From positions 9,607,256 through 9,671,255 of the forward strand of contig NC_077248.1 in assembly GCF_947179165.1 (NCBI RefSeq): a DNA stretch of 64,000 nucleotides, written 5' to 3'. This document shows, piece after piece, positions 38,855-50,285 of this stretch (position 1 is its first letter; each line of letters opens with the position of its first letter). Made by a program: the position numbers and the translations under genes. The notes under the pieces are model-generated. The model saw nothing but the letters and a program-made list of their open reading frames with translations. It was not told the DNA's origin and ran no database searches. The stretch comes from Solanum dulcamara (taxonomy: Eukaryota; Streptophyta; Magnoliopsida; Solanales; Solanaceae).

Positions 38855-38859
38855 GTATA

Positions 38860-41380
38860 TTTATAAATGGAAGGATATCCCCACCACGCAAGTTGAGGGC
38901 CAAATTCAAGATTTGAATACAATGGAATGTGCACCATCAAATTAAAAGCTGTTGCACATTAGCTAAATCATGTCACGCAATACCATATTTTATTAAACAT
39001 AGAACTATAAAATTAATGTGCTAACGTAGATACGTTAATTAAATGACTCTTATTGGTAAAGTTTAATTTGTGGAGTGATGGTTATAAACTCCACTTTGCA
39101 ATATGAGGTCGCATCTTCAAAATCAGCCAGCGCCAAGTTTTGTGTAAATTTTGTATTAATAACTTGCAAAAATATAATGAAGGATAAATTGTATACATGA
39201 GTTACAAGTTCTGTAGGTACTTACAACGATATATTTTTTTCATTGGGCGATGATTCATGCATATTGATCACCTTTTCCATTCAATTTAATTGCAGATACT
39301 CAATATTTGAGAACTTCTGGAGTGAATAGTACTAAGCGTTGTAGAAATGAAATGGACATTGCTTCAGGTCGCATGGCACAACGATGTGGTTTATGTAGAA
39401 AACTGGCCCGTCATAAGAGGAATCGTTGTCCTCGCCGACCTCAGTAGTTTTTTACTATTGATTGTAAGCAAATAATAGTAAAATTGATTTTGCAAAAAAA
39501 ATTCTCAACTTTCATTTATTGAAAAAAGTCATGATGTTATGTATCAAAAATACTTCAAAATACACTTAAATTGAGATATGATATAGCTTCACGTGAGGAG
39601 TTAATAAAAAGAATTGTAGTTCGTCCATTTGTGGGTGAACTACCTTTAAAGTTTGTGTAATATTATTTCAGATGAATTTGGAGTTAACTGATGGGATGAC
39701 AGTGTTAAAGATGTTAGTTATAGTTCGCCCATTTTGATATGTGTTTTTAGAAAGGGTCCCTTTTGGTGTTTAGGGTTCAAAAAGTGTCCGTTTTGATGCC
39801 GGATTCCAGAGTAAGTACTATGTACCTATCATAATATATTTATGTGATGTGTTGCTCTTTACTTGTCAACTTGATTGAGCTTGCCAAGACCATTGCAGTT
39901 TGCACAAACAATCTGAACTTGATCTTTTCTACCTCCATTTGCTTTCAAAGTTGCCCCCTCCTTTCCTCACAAATCTTGCTCTCTACAAGTATCATCATTA
40001 GAATTAACACTAAGATTTCCAAACACAACACATTCAGATTCAATTTTTCTTTACTTCATGAAAATATATAGAAACTTTTGTTGTAATTTTCAAACTCAAT
40101 TGAAGGACGTTGACTGGTCTATCCTATTAGTCAATTACTATACATTTGACTCCAACGTTCAAATTCAAAGTTCAAACTTCGAACATAACAAGAAGGGATA
40201 CTGTTGACTTGCAATATTTATAATCTTGAAATTTGACTATACTTCAGAGTTGAATGAATCTTCATGTAGTATTCGTTCTAGGTTTCAGTAGGTAAACAAT
40301 TGACACTCCTTGTTTAGTTAGTGGGATAAGGGATGAAACTTCCGGAATTATCTTATTTTATATTTGGTTATGAAAATAAATTAGCTACAAGATTTATTTT
40401 GTATCAAAATGATGAGATTAATTATCTCTCACACATATATATAGAAGGTGGAATAATTATGAAATATCCCAACATATAAAACTATTTTTATTTATCCTAT
40501 CCTGATAACCGAATGACCCTTAATATGTTGTAGTACTATCTTTCAAGACGTGATTAAATATCAAATCTTATGTTATCTAATTTTACAAAAATATCTATCT
40601 AAAACTGAAAAAAAAATCATTGAATATATATCTATCTACTATTATTTATGTACTAGAATTGAATGGCAAGTCAATGTGTTAGCTCATCTTCATTAAAGCC
40701 AAAGACAAACAGACAAATACGAATCCAAGAAAAACGTCAATTATTGTCTCCAAAAGCTAGCAGCATCCTATGAAAACAATTCCCCGCCCCTGACACTAAA
40801 TTTTGCATTTATGTACTTGAATTCCACAAATATTTTTCAGTCCATTGAATTTAGAGCCTAGAGAAACTATCATCCTACCGAACTATTTAGGGATGGATGT
40901 TCTGCGTTCGATTTCGATAATTCAATAATAAAAAATAAATATCAAATATTGAATAGCTGAAAAATATTTTTTTGGCCATTATAATTCTTTTAAATACTTA
41001 CTAAATATTTGAATTGATACTCCAATTTTTATGTAGTTTTTAAATATATAAATTCGAATTCCAAAGAATAAACAAATCTAACTTGATCCTCATACTACTT
41101 AAGGAGGTGTTTGACCAATTTTATTTTATTCTCTCTTTTACATAATTGAATTCAAAAAACACGCCAGAATTTTTAAGAATTTAAAAACAAAAAAAAAGAG
41201 GCAAAAAATAACTTTAATTTATTTTCATGATCAATCATAACCCCAACTTTTCAAATATTATTTTTTACTTTGAAAAAATGAAATCAGAAAAATATAGTCA
41301 AATGAGATGGAAATAACAAATTTTCCCGGTAAATGTCTTGACCGAAAGAAGTAAGGGGCCGTCTATTTTGAAGACACGGT
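38860..41380. other. Intergenic region upstream of the SMR gene
   Basis: No complete gene. One zinc-knuckle-like exon remnant is listed at 39286-39450. The rest is AT-rich without recognised elements. Confidence 0.5.
39286..39450 (+). pseudogene. Possible exon remnant with a CCHC zinc knuckle (FAR1/MULE-like tail)
   Basis: After an acceptor-like TTGCAG, an open frame reads YLRTSGVNSTKRCRNEMDIA then RCGLCRKLARHKRNRCPRRP and a TAG stop. C-x2-C-x4-H-x4-C spacing is that of a zinc knuckle, as found at the C-terminus of FAR1-related and Mutator-like transposases. No upstream exon was found. Family assignment is tentative. Confidence 0.4.
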
Positions 41381-41383
41381 CTA

Positions 41384-41551
41384 ACGTGGGCCACGTCTAG
41401 ACAAATTAAAAGTCGGTGCCACCCAACTCTCCCACGTTTGCTGCCTTCTTTCCCTTGCCATTTTATCACATCACTTGTACACACCCCACGTTCTCTGTTT
41501 TCTCCCAATCCACTAAGCTAGTTAAGCTTTTTCCCAACATAAGTATAAATA
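41384..41551 (+). promoter_or_regulatory. SMR promoter: cluster of ACGTGG/CCACGT cores and TATA box
   Basis: Four G-box/ABRE-type cores: ACGTGG at 41384-41389, CCACGT at 41391-41396, 41432-41437 and 41486-41491. They are followed by TATAAATA at 41544-41551, about 45 bases before the first ATG of the SMR frame. By family knowledge such cores bind bZIP and bHLH factors, and several SMR genes respond to stress. The regulatory role here is inferred. Confidence 0.55.
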
Positions 41552-41595
41552 CAACTAGCTAGTATAGTTGAATACTTGTATAATATTATTAGTTG

Positions 41596-41865
41596 ATGCA
41601 CAAATTGTTTCCATATATGGAAAGTCAAAGTAGTAGTACTACTATTGATGATCATCAAGAAATTAAGAATATGGAGGAGGAATGTACAACGCCAAGGAAC
41701 CAAGAATGTCGATTACAAGCACCGTTAGAGTGTCCGCCAGCGCCAAAGAAAAAAACGGAATGTAGAAAGAGGGAGCTCCCCAAAAATGGTTACTTTCGTC
41801 CATCGGATCTTGATTCTATTTTTGATAGCGTTACTGCCCCAACTATATATATATCTCCTAATTAA
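41596..41865 (+). CDS. SIAMESE-RELATED (SMR) cyclin-dependent kinase inhibitor
   Basis: Single-exon frame of 89 residues from the ATG at 41596, or 82 from the in-frame ATG at 41617 (MESQSSS..). The protein is small, polar and basic in the middle, as in the family. SMR hallmarks in order: an E-C-TTP-R block (residues about 32-37), CPPAPKKK (about 50-57), and the C-terminal PKNGYFRPSDLDSIF (about 67-81) matching the SMR 'YF.PPDL..IF' motif. By family knowledge these proteins bind CDK-cyclin complexes in the nucleus, block mitosis and promote endoreduplication or stress arrest. A TATA box lies just upstream. Which start is used cannot be decided from sequence. A copy of its 3' flank (42080-42240) lies at 45976-46165. 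Confidence 0.88.
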   Translation: MHKLFPYMESQSSSTTIDDHQEIKNMEEECTTPRNQECRLQAPLECPPAPKKKTECRKRELPKNGYFRPSDLDSIFDSVTAPTIYISPN

Positions 41866-42079
41866 TTTATTTAATTTAGTTTAGTTTACCTTCTTGTTCT
41901 GTTTATGTAGATACTGTTTTAGATTAATTAGGAATTCAGGATGAATATTTGTTTTTATTGCTTAGAAAAGAAGGTCTAGATTGTTCGATGTAATTGCTAC
42001 ATTTATTAAATTAATTTTGTTATCTTTTTGTTTGGGTGCATGGCTTGTGATTCCACTGATATAGTGTTTGCTTTGCATA

Positions 42080-42240
42080 AGTGCTTTATTTGTGATTTTG
42101 CGTATTTCGTGTTATAAAATTTTGAATAATATATGTCTAAGTTTATGGATTGATCTTTGTTTGTGCTTGTGAAAGGAAAGGCAGAGCTTAGAGATTAATG
42201 AGTGAGAGAACATTCTGCGTTTGTTTATAAAAATTTCTAC
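42080..42240 (+). repeat. SMR 3'-flank segment, duplicated at 45976-46165
   Basis: From GTGCTTTATTTGTGA to TTTATAAAAATTTCT, including TAAGTTTATGGATTGATCTT and GGCAGAGCTTAGAGATTAAT, the segment recurs in the same orientation at 45976-46165. The last 100 bp are nearly identical. Confidence 0.88.
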
Positions 42241-43058
42241 AGTTTTTTTTTTCTTTTTCTTTTCCCCCCTTTGACTTGTTAGAGTTTTGGTACTTTCAGT
42301 TTCTAGGGAAATGTCTCCACATAATTATTGTAATGATCATGGATTTTAGATTATGGGGACTTGATCTGTTGTTGTCTAAATTGTTATCTTGGTTGACAAT
42401 TGCTTTCTTGGTACGGATTGATAATCGTTTTTTTCATTAGAGGGATAGTATAAATGTCATTCATGACGGTCTGAATCGCGATAAAATATAAATTCAAGAA
42501 TTCTTGAGCTTGATTGTGACTTATTGAATCAAGGCATTATGGTGTGTGTTTGAATTATTGAACTTGTAGCTTATGAAAGTAGTGCAAAATCTTTATTAAA
42601 AAAAGTAAATTTTTTTTACCTAATTACACTCTAAATCTTACATATTTTTAAAGAATTTCTGTAAAGGATAGGAAAAATGATAATTAACCTTATACATTAT
42701 GTGATTCCTAAAAAATCTACAAAAAATTAAGTAATTTGTTTTTATTTTTTTAATTGTTAAAATATTTTAAACTTTAAATTAAACTACTCAAATATTTATA
42801 TTATTAAATAAAATTTCTTATGCAACAAGATCTAAAGTACATACATATGATTAAATTATTGACTTAAAATAACCCTAATAACATTATTGGTATCAAATTC
42901 TTATTGTAAACTTAAAACCAATATACTTTATAAAAATATTACACAATTAATATTGATATAAGCATAAAAGATAATAACTAGTAATTCTGAATAAGTTTTT
43001 GACCAAATAGTTTGGACACAAAATTAAATATATTTTTTAAAATTAATCTTATGATACT

Positions 43059-43130
43059 AGGTTTGATTATTACACATTTGATACCTATGACACAAAAAAG
43101 ATATGTACTAATGGTGTAATAATCAAACCT
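43059..43130. repeat. Perfect 17-bp inverted repeat (hairpin), MITE-like copy 2
   Basis: AGGTTTGATTATTACAC at 43059-43075 and GTGTAATAATCAAACCT at 43114-43130 are perfect inverted repeats with a 38-base loop. The surrounding sequence from about 42985 matches 35399-35560. Confidence 0.8.
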
Positions 43131-43261
43131 AACTTAATTTAATTAATTTGCTTGAATTAAAACGAGCCAGATAATGAGTGATAGAACATTTCAAGATCTA
43201 ACCCAACATTGTTTTTTTACTAACTTTTGTTTATTTTTGTTTGTTCTGTTACAATATTTTA

Positions 43262-43490
43262 GTTCTTCTTCCGTTTCATTTTATGTGATACTATTTGACT
43301 TGACACGATATTTAAGAAAAATGTAAGACTTTTAAAACTTGTCTTTAGATATTTGTGTGACTGAGAATTATTTTATTAAGGGTAAAATAAAAATTTTAAA
43401 GTTAAATTATTTTTAATTATAATAAAATAACATTTTTTAGGACGAATTAAAAAGAAAAAAAGGTCTCATAAAATGAGACAGATGTAGTAC
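43262..43490. mobile_element. Stowaway-type MITE
   Basis: The left end CTTCCGTTTCATTTTATGTGA and the right end CATAAAATGAGACAGATG are inverted repeats, and TA lies at both edges. The interior (GACTTTTAAAACTTGTC, TTATTAAGGGTAAAATAAAA) matches 10472-10690. Confidence 0.75.
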
Positions 43491-44555
43491 CTAGTACTTT
43501 TTTTTCTCTTTATTATGATTATATATAATATATCAAAAATTTTAAAACTAAATAAAAATATTTTAATAGGATTTCTCTCAAATCAATTTGAGTTATATAT
43601 CAATCGAATTTTTAGTGAGTTGAAATGACAAATGAGTCAAGCTAATAAATGAGCTGATCAATAATCCGCTCAAATTTAAATAGATTGAAATTTTTTAGAA
43701 ATAGGTAAATTATCTATTGATTTTAGAAAGTGGACAAGTATAGAAGAGGTACATGTAATTAGATTTATGATAAATATACAAAGAAATATCATGTTTGTTA
43801 AAAATATATACAGAAAGAATTTTTTTTTTTTTGAATTGTTGTTTTTTCTTTACTTTTTTTAAAAGAAAAATAAAAATATACAAAAATCAAGTACTTTAAA
43901 AGATTTAAAACTCTTAACTGATGAAAATTTATATAGGAATGTATGAAACTAAATTAAATGTGAATAATTAAAACTTGAAATATTTGAACTTGAAAATTAA
44001 AAAGAATTTTGAAAATAAAATTTATTCTCTCCATAAGTTATTTCAGATCGAGAAAAATATTTTTTCGATGACAATTATAACCATTTGAAATTATTAGAAT
44101 CATGGGTGTTTTATAAAAATATAGGACCTTCTTCTGATAAATTTTAATTATTTGTTGATTATAAAATTTTTGTATATTATTATCAAGGGTTATCAAAATA
44201 AGGTTATTTACCATTTCTTTATGTGTATGTAATTTGATTTAAAGAATCGTGAATACTTCATATATTCTATTTAGTTTTTTGATCTATTTTAAAAAATAAT
44301 TGATTTCTTTCATGAATGACGTCGTGTTTGAATTGATGTTAATTAGGAGCGAGCATAATACTTTATTTAAAATTTTGGTTCTATAATTTTGATTTTTAAT
44401 ATTTTAAAATATTATACCATTATCATATTCAAAGAATTAAAAAAAATGATCGATTTCTTTAGTGTCAACTTATTGTTAAGATTTTATTTTCTTTTCCTTA
44501 ATTATTTTGTTTAGCATGGAAAATAAGTCTTGATTCTAAGCAAAATAATATTTTA

Positions 44556-44580
44556 CGCGAAGCGCGGATAAATTCACTAG
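44556..44580 (+). mobile_element. Helitron-like 3' terminus
   Basis: A GC hairpin CGCGAAGCGCG (44556-44566) is followed after 10 bases by CTAG (44577-44580) and then a T. Hairpin, spacer of about 10, CTRR and a following T is the Helitron 3'-end signature. The 5' TC end was not identified, so element length is unknown. Confidence 0.6.
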
Positions 44581-44792
44581 TTATAGTATATAAAGGTACC
44601 AGTTATAGTTTATGGTGAATTTATTATATTGGAAATACTTTTTTTCATGAAAAGTATGTATCACATATAAGTTTATATATTTAATATTAACTATTTATAT
44701 GGTATAATAAAGATATACGCAATATAATACATAAATTAAATTGAAAATGAGAATCATTAGCCGTAAATTATTTTCTTCGCATAGAAAACTAT

Positions 44793-45890
44793 AACAACAA
44801 CAACAACAACCCAGTGAAATCCCACATCGTGGGGTCTGGGGAGGGTAAAGTGTACGCAGACCTGACTCCTACCAATGTAGGACGGCTGTTTCCGAAAGAC
44901 CATCGGCTCAATAGAAGCATAGGAAAAAAGGACAGACAAGAATATTAAAAGTAGGAAAGTAGATAACAGAAGAGTTCCAAACAATAGTATAATTAAAGCA
45001 CCCCAAAACAGTAGATATCGTCAAATAATAACATAAATACCATAATAAGATAACATAACATACATAACACAAATAACATAAATCAGAGTACAAGAAATCA
45101 TAGTGCGTTAATACGCCTACGGATAAGGGGGAATAATGCCACTATGTACTAGCCTTCTACCCTGATGTGTGTCCTCCACACCCTCCTATCTAAGGTCATG
45201 TTCTCGGTAAGTCGTAAATGCGCCATGTCCTGTCTGATCACCTCTCCCTAATATTTCTTCGGCCTACCCCTACCTCTTCTGAACCCATCCATGGCCAATC
45301 TCTCATATCTCCGCACTGGTGCCTCTGGGACTCTCCTCTTCACATGCCCAAACCATCTTAGTCGCGTTTCACGCATCTTGTCTTCCACCGGGGCCATTCC
45401 TACCTTGTCTCGAATAGCCTCATTTTTAATTTTGTCGCTCCTGGTATGCCCACACATCCATCTCAACATTCTCATCTCGGCAACTTTCATCTTTTGCACG
45501 TGGGAGACCTTAACTGGCCAACACTCCGCCTCATATAACATAGCTGATCTAACCACCACTTTGTAGAACTTGCCCTTAAGTTGTGGTGGCACCTTCTTGT
45601 CATATAACACACTGGAGGCGAGCCTCCATTTCATCCATTCTGTCCCAATACGATGTGTGACATCATCGTCGATCTCCCCGCTGCCTTGCATGATAGAACC
45701 AAGGTACTTAAAACTACTTCTCTTTTGGATGGCTTGGTCCCCGAGCCTAACTTCCGCGCCAACCTCTTGAGGAGTCTCACTGGACTGACACTTTAGGTAC
45801 TCTGTCTTGGTCCTACCCAACTTAAACCCTTTAGACTCCAAGGTGCGTCTCCAATCTTCCAGCTTAGCGTTAACTCCGTTATGAGTCTAT
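44793..45890 (-). mobile_element. RTE-clade LINE fragment, 5'-truncated, with stop codon
   Basis: On the minus strand it encodes [46 protein letters not shown] and GRGRPKKY, then TAG where the plus-strand relative at 46329 has TGG. The 3' tail (GTACGCAGACC.., CCACGATGTGGG) ends in (TTG)n at 44810-44793. It faces the related fragment at 46329-47357 tail-outwards, so the two form a long inverted repeat. Confidence 0.88.
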
Positions 45891-45975
45891 GATAACTAAA
45901 AATGAAACACGGAGATACGTGTTTTATTTGTGACTTTTCGTAATTTCGTATTATAATTTTTGATATGTGTGCTTT

Positions 45976-46165
45976 ATTTGTGACTTTCCGTAATTTCGTA
46001 TTATAATTTTTGAATATTATATTATTTATTTATTATAAAAAATAATAATTTTATGTCTAAGTTTATGGATTGATCTTTGTTTGTGCTTGTGAAAGGAAAG
46101 GCAGAGCTTAGAGATTAATGAGTGAGAGAACATTCTGCGTTTGTTTATAAAAATTTCTGCACGTT
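45976..46165 (+). repeat. Second copy of the SMR 3'-flank segment
   Basis: Same orientation as 42080-42240 but with an extra AT-rich insert (TATTATATTATTTATTTATT) and a local tandem duplication of TTTATTTGTGACTTT(T/C)CGTAATTTCGTATTATAA at 45928-46010. It lies between the two inverted RTE fragments. Confidence 0.85.
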
Positions 46166-46328
46166 TTTATGTTCTTTCTCCCTTCTTTTTGTGGAGGTTT
46201 TTAAATTAAATTATATAGTTTGATTATTGTTGATTTGATTTGGTTTGGTTATTTGATTTTTTAAAAATAATAATAATTAATAACTAGCTATTATTTAATA
46301 TAATTTTTTTATATTCTATGAACAAGTC

Positions 46329-47357
46329 AGGAGGTTGACGTTGAAGTTAGGCTTGGTGCTCAGGCCATCCAAAAGAGAAGTAGTTGCAAATATCTTGGGT
46401 CTATCATACAAGGCAGCGGGGAGATTGACGATGATGTCACACATCGTATTGGGGTAGGGTGGATGAAATGGAGGCTCGCTTCCGGAGTGCTATGTGACAA
46501 GAATGTGCCACCAAAACTTAAGGGCAAGTTCTACAAAGTGGTGGTTAGACCGACTATGCTGTATGGGGCGGAGTGTTGGCCAGTTAAGACTTCTCACATT
46601 CAAAAGATGAAAGTTGCTGAGATGAGAATGCTGAGATGGATGTGTGGGCACACCAGGAGCGACAGGATTAGAAATGAGGCTATTAGGGACAAGGTAGGAG
46701 TGGCCTCGGTGGAAGACAAGATGCGGGAAATACGACTGAGATGGTATGGACATGTGAAGAGGAGAGACACAGATGCGCCAGTGCGGAGGTGTGAGAGGCT
46801 GGCCATGGATGGTTACAGAAGAGGTAGGGGTAGGCCGAAGAAGTATTGGGGAGAGGTGATTAGACAGGACATGGCGCAGTTACAGCTTACGGAGGACATG
46901 ACCTTAGATAGGAGGGTGTGGAGGACCCACATTAGGGTAGAAGTCTAGTTCATAGTCTCGTTATTCTTCTCTATTCATAGGTGTAGTAGTGCATTACGAT
47001 CTCTTGCGCTTTGACTTCTGATTTCTGTTATTTCTGTTATTATTTATTACTTTCTATGCTTTGATTACTCAATTTTACCTGTGACGCTTTCATTATTTAT
47101 TTAATCGTTATTTGTTATTAGTCTTTATTTATTTGTATTTATTTGTTATTTATTTGTTATTTGTTTGTTATTTTTCTCATAAAGCTTTTAATTTTCTATT
47201 CTTATCTAACATTTTTTATGCATTTATGCTTTTACTGAGCCGAGGATCTCCAGGAAACAGCCGTCCTACCTTGGTAGGAGTAAGGTCTGCGTACATTCTA
47301 CCCTCCCCAGACCCCATGTTGTGGGATTTCACTGGGTTGTTGTTGTTGTTGTTGTTG
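46329..47357 (+). mobile_element. RTE-clade LINE insertion, 5'-truncated, with 19-bp target-site duplication
   Basis: An open frame from about 46333 to 46948 encodes the C-terminal part of RTE pol ([85 protein letters not shown]) and ends in a natural stop. The 3' UTR ends in (GTT)n at about 47340-47357. TATATTCTATGAACAAGTC is duplicated at 46310-46328 and 47358-47376, as expected of target-primed reverse transcription. The intact frame and perfect duplication suggest a young insertion. RT core and endonuclease are missing. Confidence 0.93.
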
Positions 47358-47429
47358 TATATTCTATGAACAAGTCCTTTAGTAAGAATATGTTTAATGA
47401 ACAGCTAGATAGATCATAATTAATGTACC

Positions 47430-47430
<1 letters not shown>

Positions 47431-47497
<67 letters not shown>
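47431..47497. repeat. (TTA)22 microsatellite
   Basis: Uninterrupted TTA repeats over 67 bases; likely length-polymorphic. Confidence 0.97.
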
Positions 47498-47498
<1 letters not shown>

Positions 47499-47579
47499 AA
47501 CTTTCACATATGATATAAGTTTTAAAAAATTCAAAATTAGATTTCGTCCCCGAACCACTTTCTGCTAGACTTGTTGTTG

Positions 47580-47840
47580 TTTTTTTTGGCCAAAACTTAA
47601 CAAATTTTGTGGCCAAACAAATTTTGCCAAAATTCCCCCCCAAAAACTACTTGCAATATCTATGATCCAAAACCAATTTCTTTTTCTAGATTTTGGGATC
47701 TGTTTTTTGGGCCAAAAGTCTAAAACTTAACAAATTTTGTGGCTAAACAAATTTTTTACCCAAACTATTTGCAATATTTGTCGAGAATTTTTCGAAAATA
47801 ACTTTTTTATCACCACAAAATAATAATAAAATCTATGTAT
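47580..47840. repeat. 130-bp imperfect tandem duplication
   Basis: GGCCAAAA..CTTAACAAATTTTGTGG begins at about 47588 and recurs 130 bases later, continuing in both copies with CTAAACAAATTTT- and CTA.TTGCAATAT-type sequence. The GGCCAAAA/TTTTGGCC theme suggests MITE origin. Confidence 0.6.
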
Positions 47841-48350
47841 ATTTTATTATTTTCCAAACTTTATTTCATAAAATTTCACCAAATATATTATATTGTAATC
47901 TACTTCCAATATCTATGACCAAACATGTTAACTTCACCCAACTAAAGTTTGCACAGAAATCAGATATGAAGCTGAAGTTTTGTTTCCTCATCTTTGGGAA
48001 AAGGTGCACATTTTAGTCATTTATAACTTCCCATCAAGTAGTTCCCCCAAATGCAGGTATTCTACATCTCTTGTGACATCAGATTTCAAGCCACACATCC
48101 CAAGAAAATTTCTTCCCCCCACAAATCAACCAAATTCGTTTAAGACAAACTAATATATTTTGTTCGCTTTTATTTTACTTGTTATTATTATTTTAATTGT
48201 CATTTCTAATATATTAAGCAAAGTCAATTATTTTTTTTATTTTTAGATTTTACCTTTAGAATTAATTACTTATTTCTTAAATTACTTTTCAAAATTTAAT
48301 ATTAAATATTAAATAATAGGAGTAGTATGATATAATAGTCATACTAAATA

Positions 48351-48690
48351 TTCCTCCCGTTTCTATTTATATGTCATTCTTATTAAAAATAAATAGTTTT
48401 TAATATTTGTCATTTCACAAAATCAATGCATAAATGACATTAGTTTTTCTATTTTACTCTTATGAGCTATTAGCCTTGAAAATATACATTTGACCAACAT
48501 AAAAAAAACTAAGTAAATAATTTTTATTCATTGATCAAATTAAATAATCTAAATAAATTAATTCATGTTCATTGATTGAAAACTTGACTTCAAAAAAAAA
48601 ACATTAAATAGGGGCAGAATAATAAACTTACTTAGTTTCTTAATAAATGTGAAATTTAAACAGTGACATATAAATAGAAACGGAGGGAGT
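48351..48690. mobile_element. Stowaway-type MITE, about 340 bp
   Basis: The left end CCTCCCGTTTCTATTTATATG and the right end CATATAAATAGAAACGGAGGGAG are inverted repeats of about 22 bp, bordered by TA on each side. Confidence 0.85.
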
Positions 48691-48704
48691 ATTATTTTCT
48701 TTTA

Positions 48705-49972
48705 GGACCTGTTTGGAAAGCCACCCTGGTAATTGAATTTCGTGTAAACTGTAATTACACTGTATGACATATTTGGTTAGCTATGTAATTACTTGGTCAA
48801 CAGGTAATTGAGTATAATTGATAGGGAGTAATTACACTCTCCAATTCTCAGTGGGGCGGGGGGAGCGGGGGGCTATGAATTGTTGTAATTACAAGGTGAT
48901 TACCTTTTAATTTTTTTCCTTATATTTCTATTTCTATTTCTTTCGTTTTAATTTATTTTTTATTACTATTTTTAAAATTCTTATTATTTAATATTTTCTA
49001 AAAATATTTTATTTTATTTTATATTAGTTATATTTAATTTCCTTTTCATTCTCAATCTTTACTTCATGTGATTCCATATGATTTTTCGAGTTATCTTTTT
49101 TTAATTCTATGCTTATTTTTCATTAACATAATTTTGTTAGTAATTCTAATTTTTAAATTAAAGTAGAAGTCATTGTTGAACAAAGTTGTAGACTTATGTT
49201 TTTCTTTTCTTATAAATCATATTTATGTACTTTGAAATTTGACATAAAAGTAGTGTTATGTTTAAAAAAAAGTATTTTAAAATTTAAAACTTATGTTATA
49301 TTTTCATTTTTATTTATTTTAGTATTATTGACTTGATATTTCACATTGCAAGCCATTTATTTTTTAGTTAGACTTGATAGATTATCTTTTTGTCAGATAT
49401 TTTAATAATTTTATGAAACAGCCTCTAGCAGAAATGCAAGGCAAGGCTGCGTACAATAGACCCTTGCGGTCAGGCCCTTCCCCGGACCCCGCGCATAGCG
49501 GGAGCTTTAGTGCACCGGGCTGCCCTTTTTTTTTTATTATTTATAATATTAATATTTTTATCAACTATGCCTTTCATAATGTTGAAAGAAATCTTGCATT
49601 TTAAATTTTTATAATAATTTAATTAAAATATACTAATTTTTAAAATATAAATCAATTGTTTTTATAATATTAGTAAGAATGTATTATTAATTAATATATT
49701 TTTAAAAGACTATATATATCTTAAATATTTAATTTAATATCATCTATAAAGACCCTTATTTGTCTAATGTAAAATTTAAGTTTAGATAATTAACTTTAAT
49801 TTTTAAAATGTAAGATAACCTTATGATTATACTTATGCAACCAAATAATACATTTATAATAGTGTAATTACACTGTAGCAAACAAACAAATTATTATAAT
49901 TACTAGGTTGATAATTACTATTTTAATAATTACATCAATTTCAATTATCAGATAGACTTTTCAAACAGACCC
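48705..49972. mobile_element. Harbinger/Tourist-like element, about 1.27 kb, carrying an Au SINE
   Basis: GGACCTGTTTGGAAAG at the left and CTTTTCAAACAGACCC at the right are inverted repeats (13 of 16), flanked by TTA at 48702-48704 and 49973-49975. TGTAATTACACTGTA-type sequence near both ends also shows inverted similarity. No transposase. An Au SINE fragment lies inside at 49424-49533. Confidence 0.7.
49424..49533 (+). mobile_element. Au-type SINE fragment (3' part)
   Basis: ACAGCCTCTAGCAGAAATGC, GCTGCGTACAATAGACCC, CCCCGGACCCCGCGCATAG and GTGCACCGGGCTGCCC plus a T run match the 3' two-thirds of the SINE at 8912-9099. The tRNA-like 5' part with boxes A and B is missing. Confidence 0.9.
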
Positions 49973-50285
49973 TTAACAAATGCATCAATCCAAATATGAC
50001 AAGTAAAAAGTGAAAAGAGGGAATGCCGCTAAAGAAAATTTAGTCACATTTCTGAGAAAGCTCTGAAAATTGATTCTAAAAAGATACTACTGCTAAAGAT
50101 GAATTCTGCAAGCAAAAGCCTCTGTACAATAACCATTCAAGGTAGTTAAATTACAAAATTCTCATATTTGTTTCTGTTGCTACAAGGGCTGTATACAACA
50201 TAGTAAATAATAACACCTTATAAAGAAGCCATTGAAACCAATTATTAACTACATAAGCCAGCCTTTCGAACTGAATGGTTTCTTG

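Larger units (their letters stand above)
41866..44550. other. AT-rich intergenic region downstream of SMR
   Basis: No gene supported. It contains the duplicated SMR 3' flank (42080-42240), a hairpin MITE-like repeat (43059-43130) and a Stowaway MITE (43262-43490). The remainder to 44550 may be the body of the Helitron-like element whose 3' end is at 44580. Confidence 0.5.
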
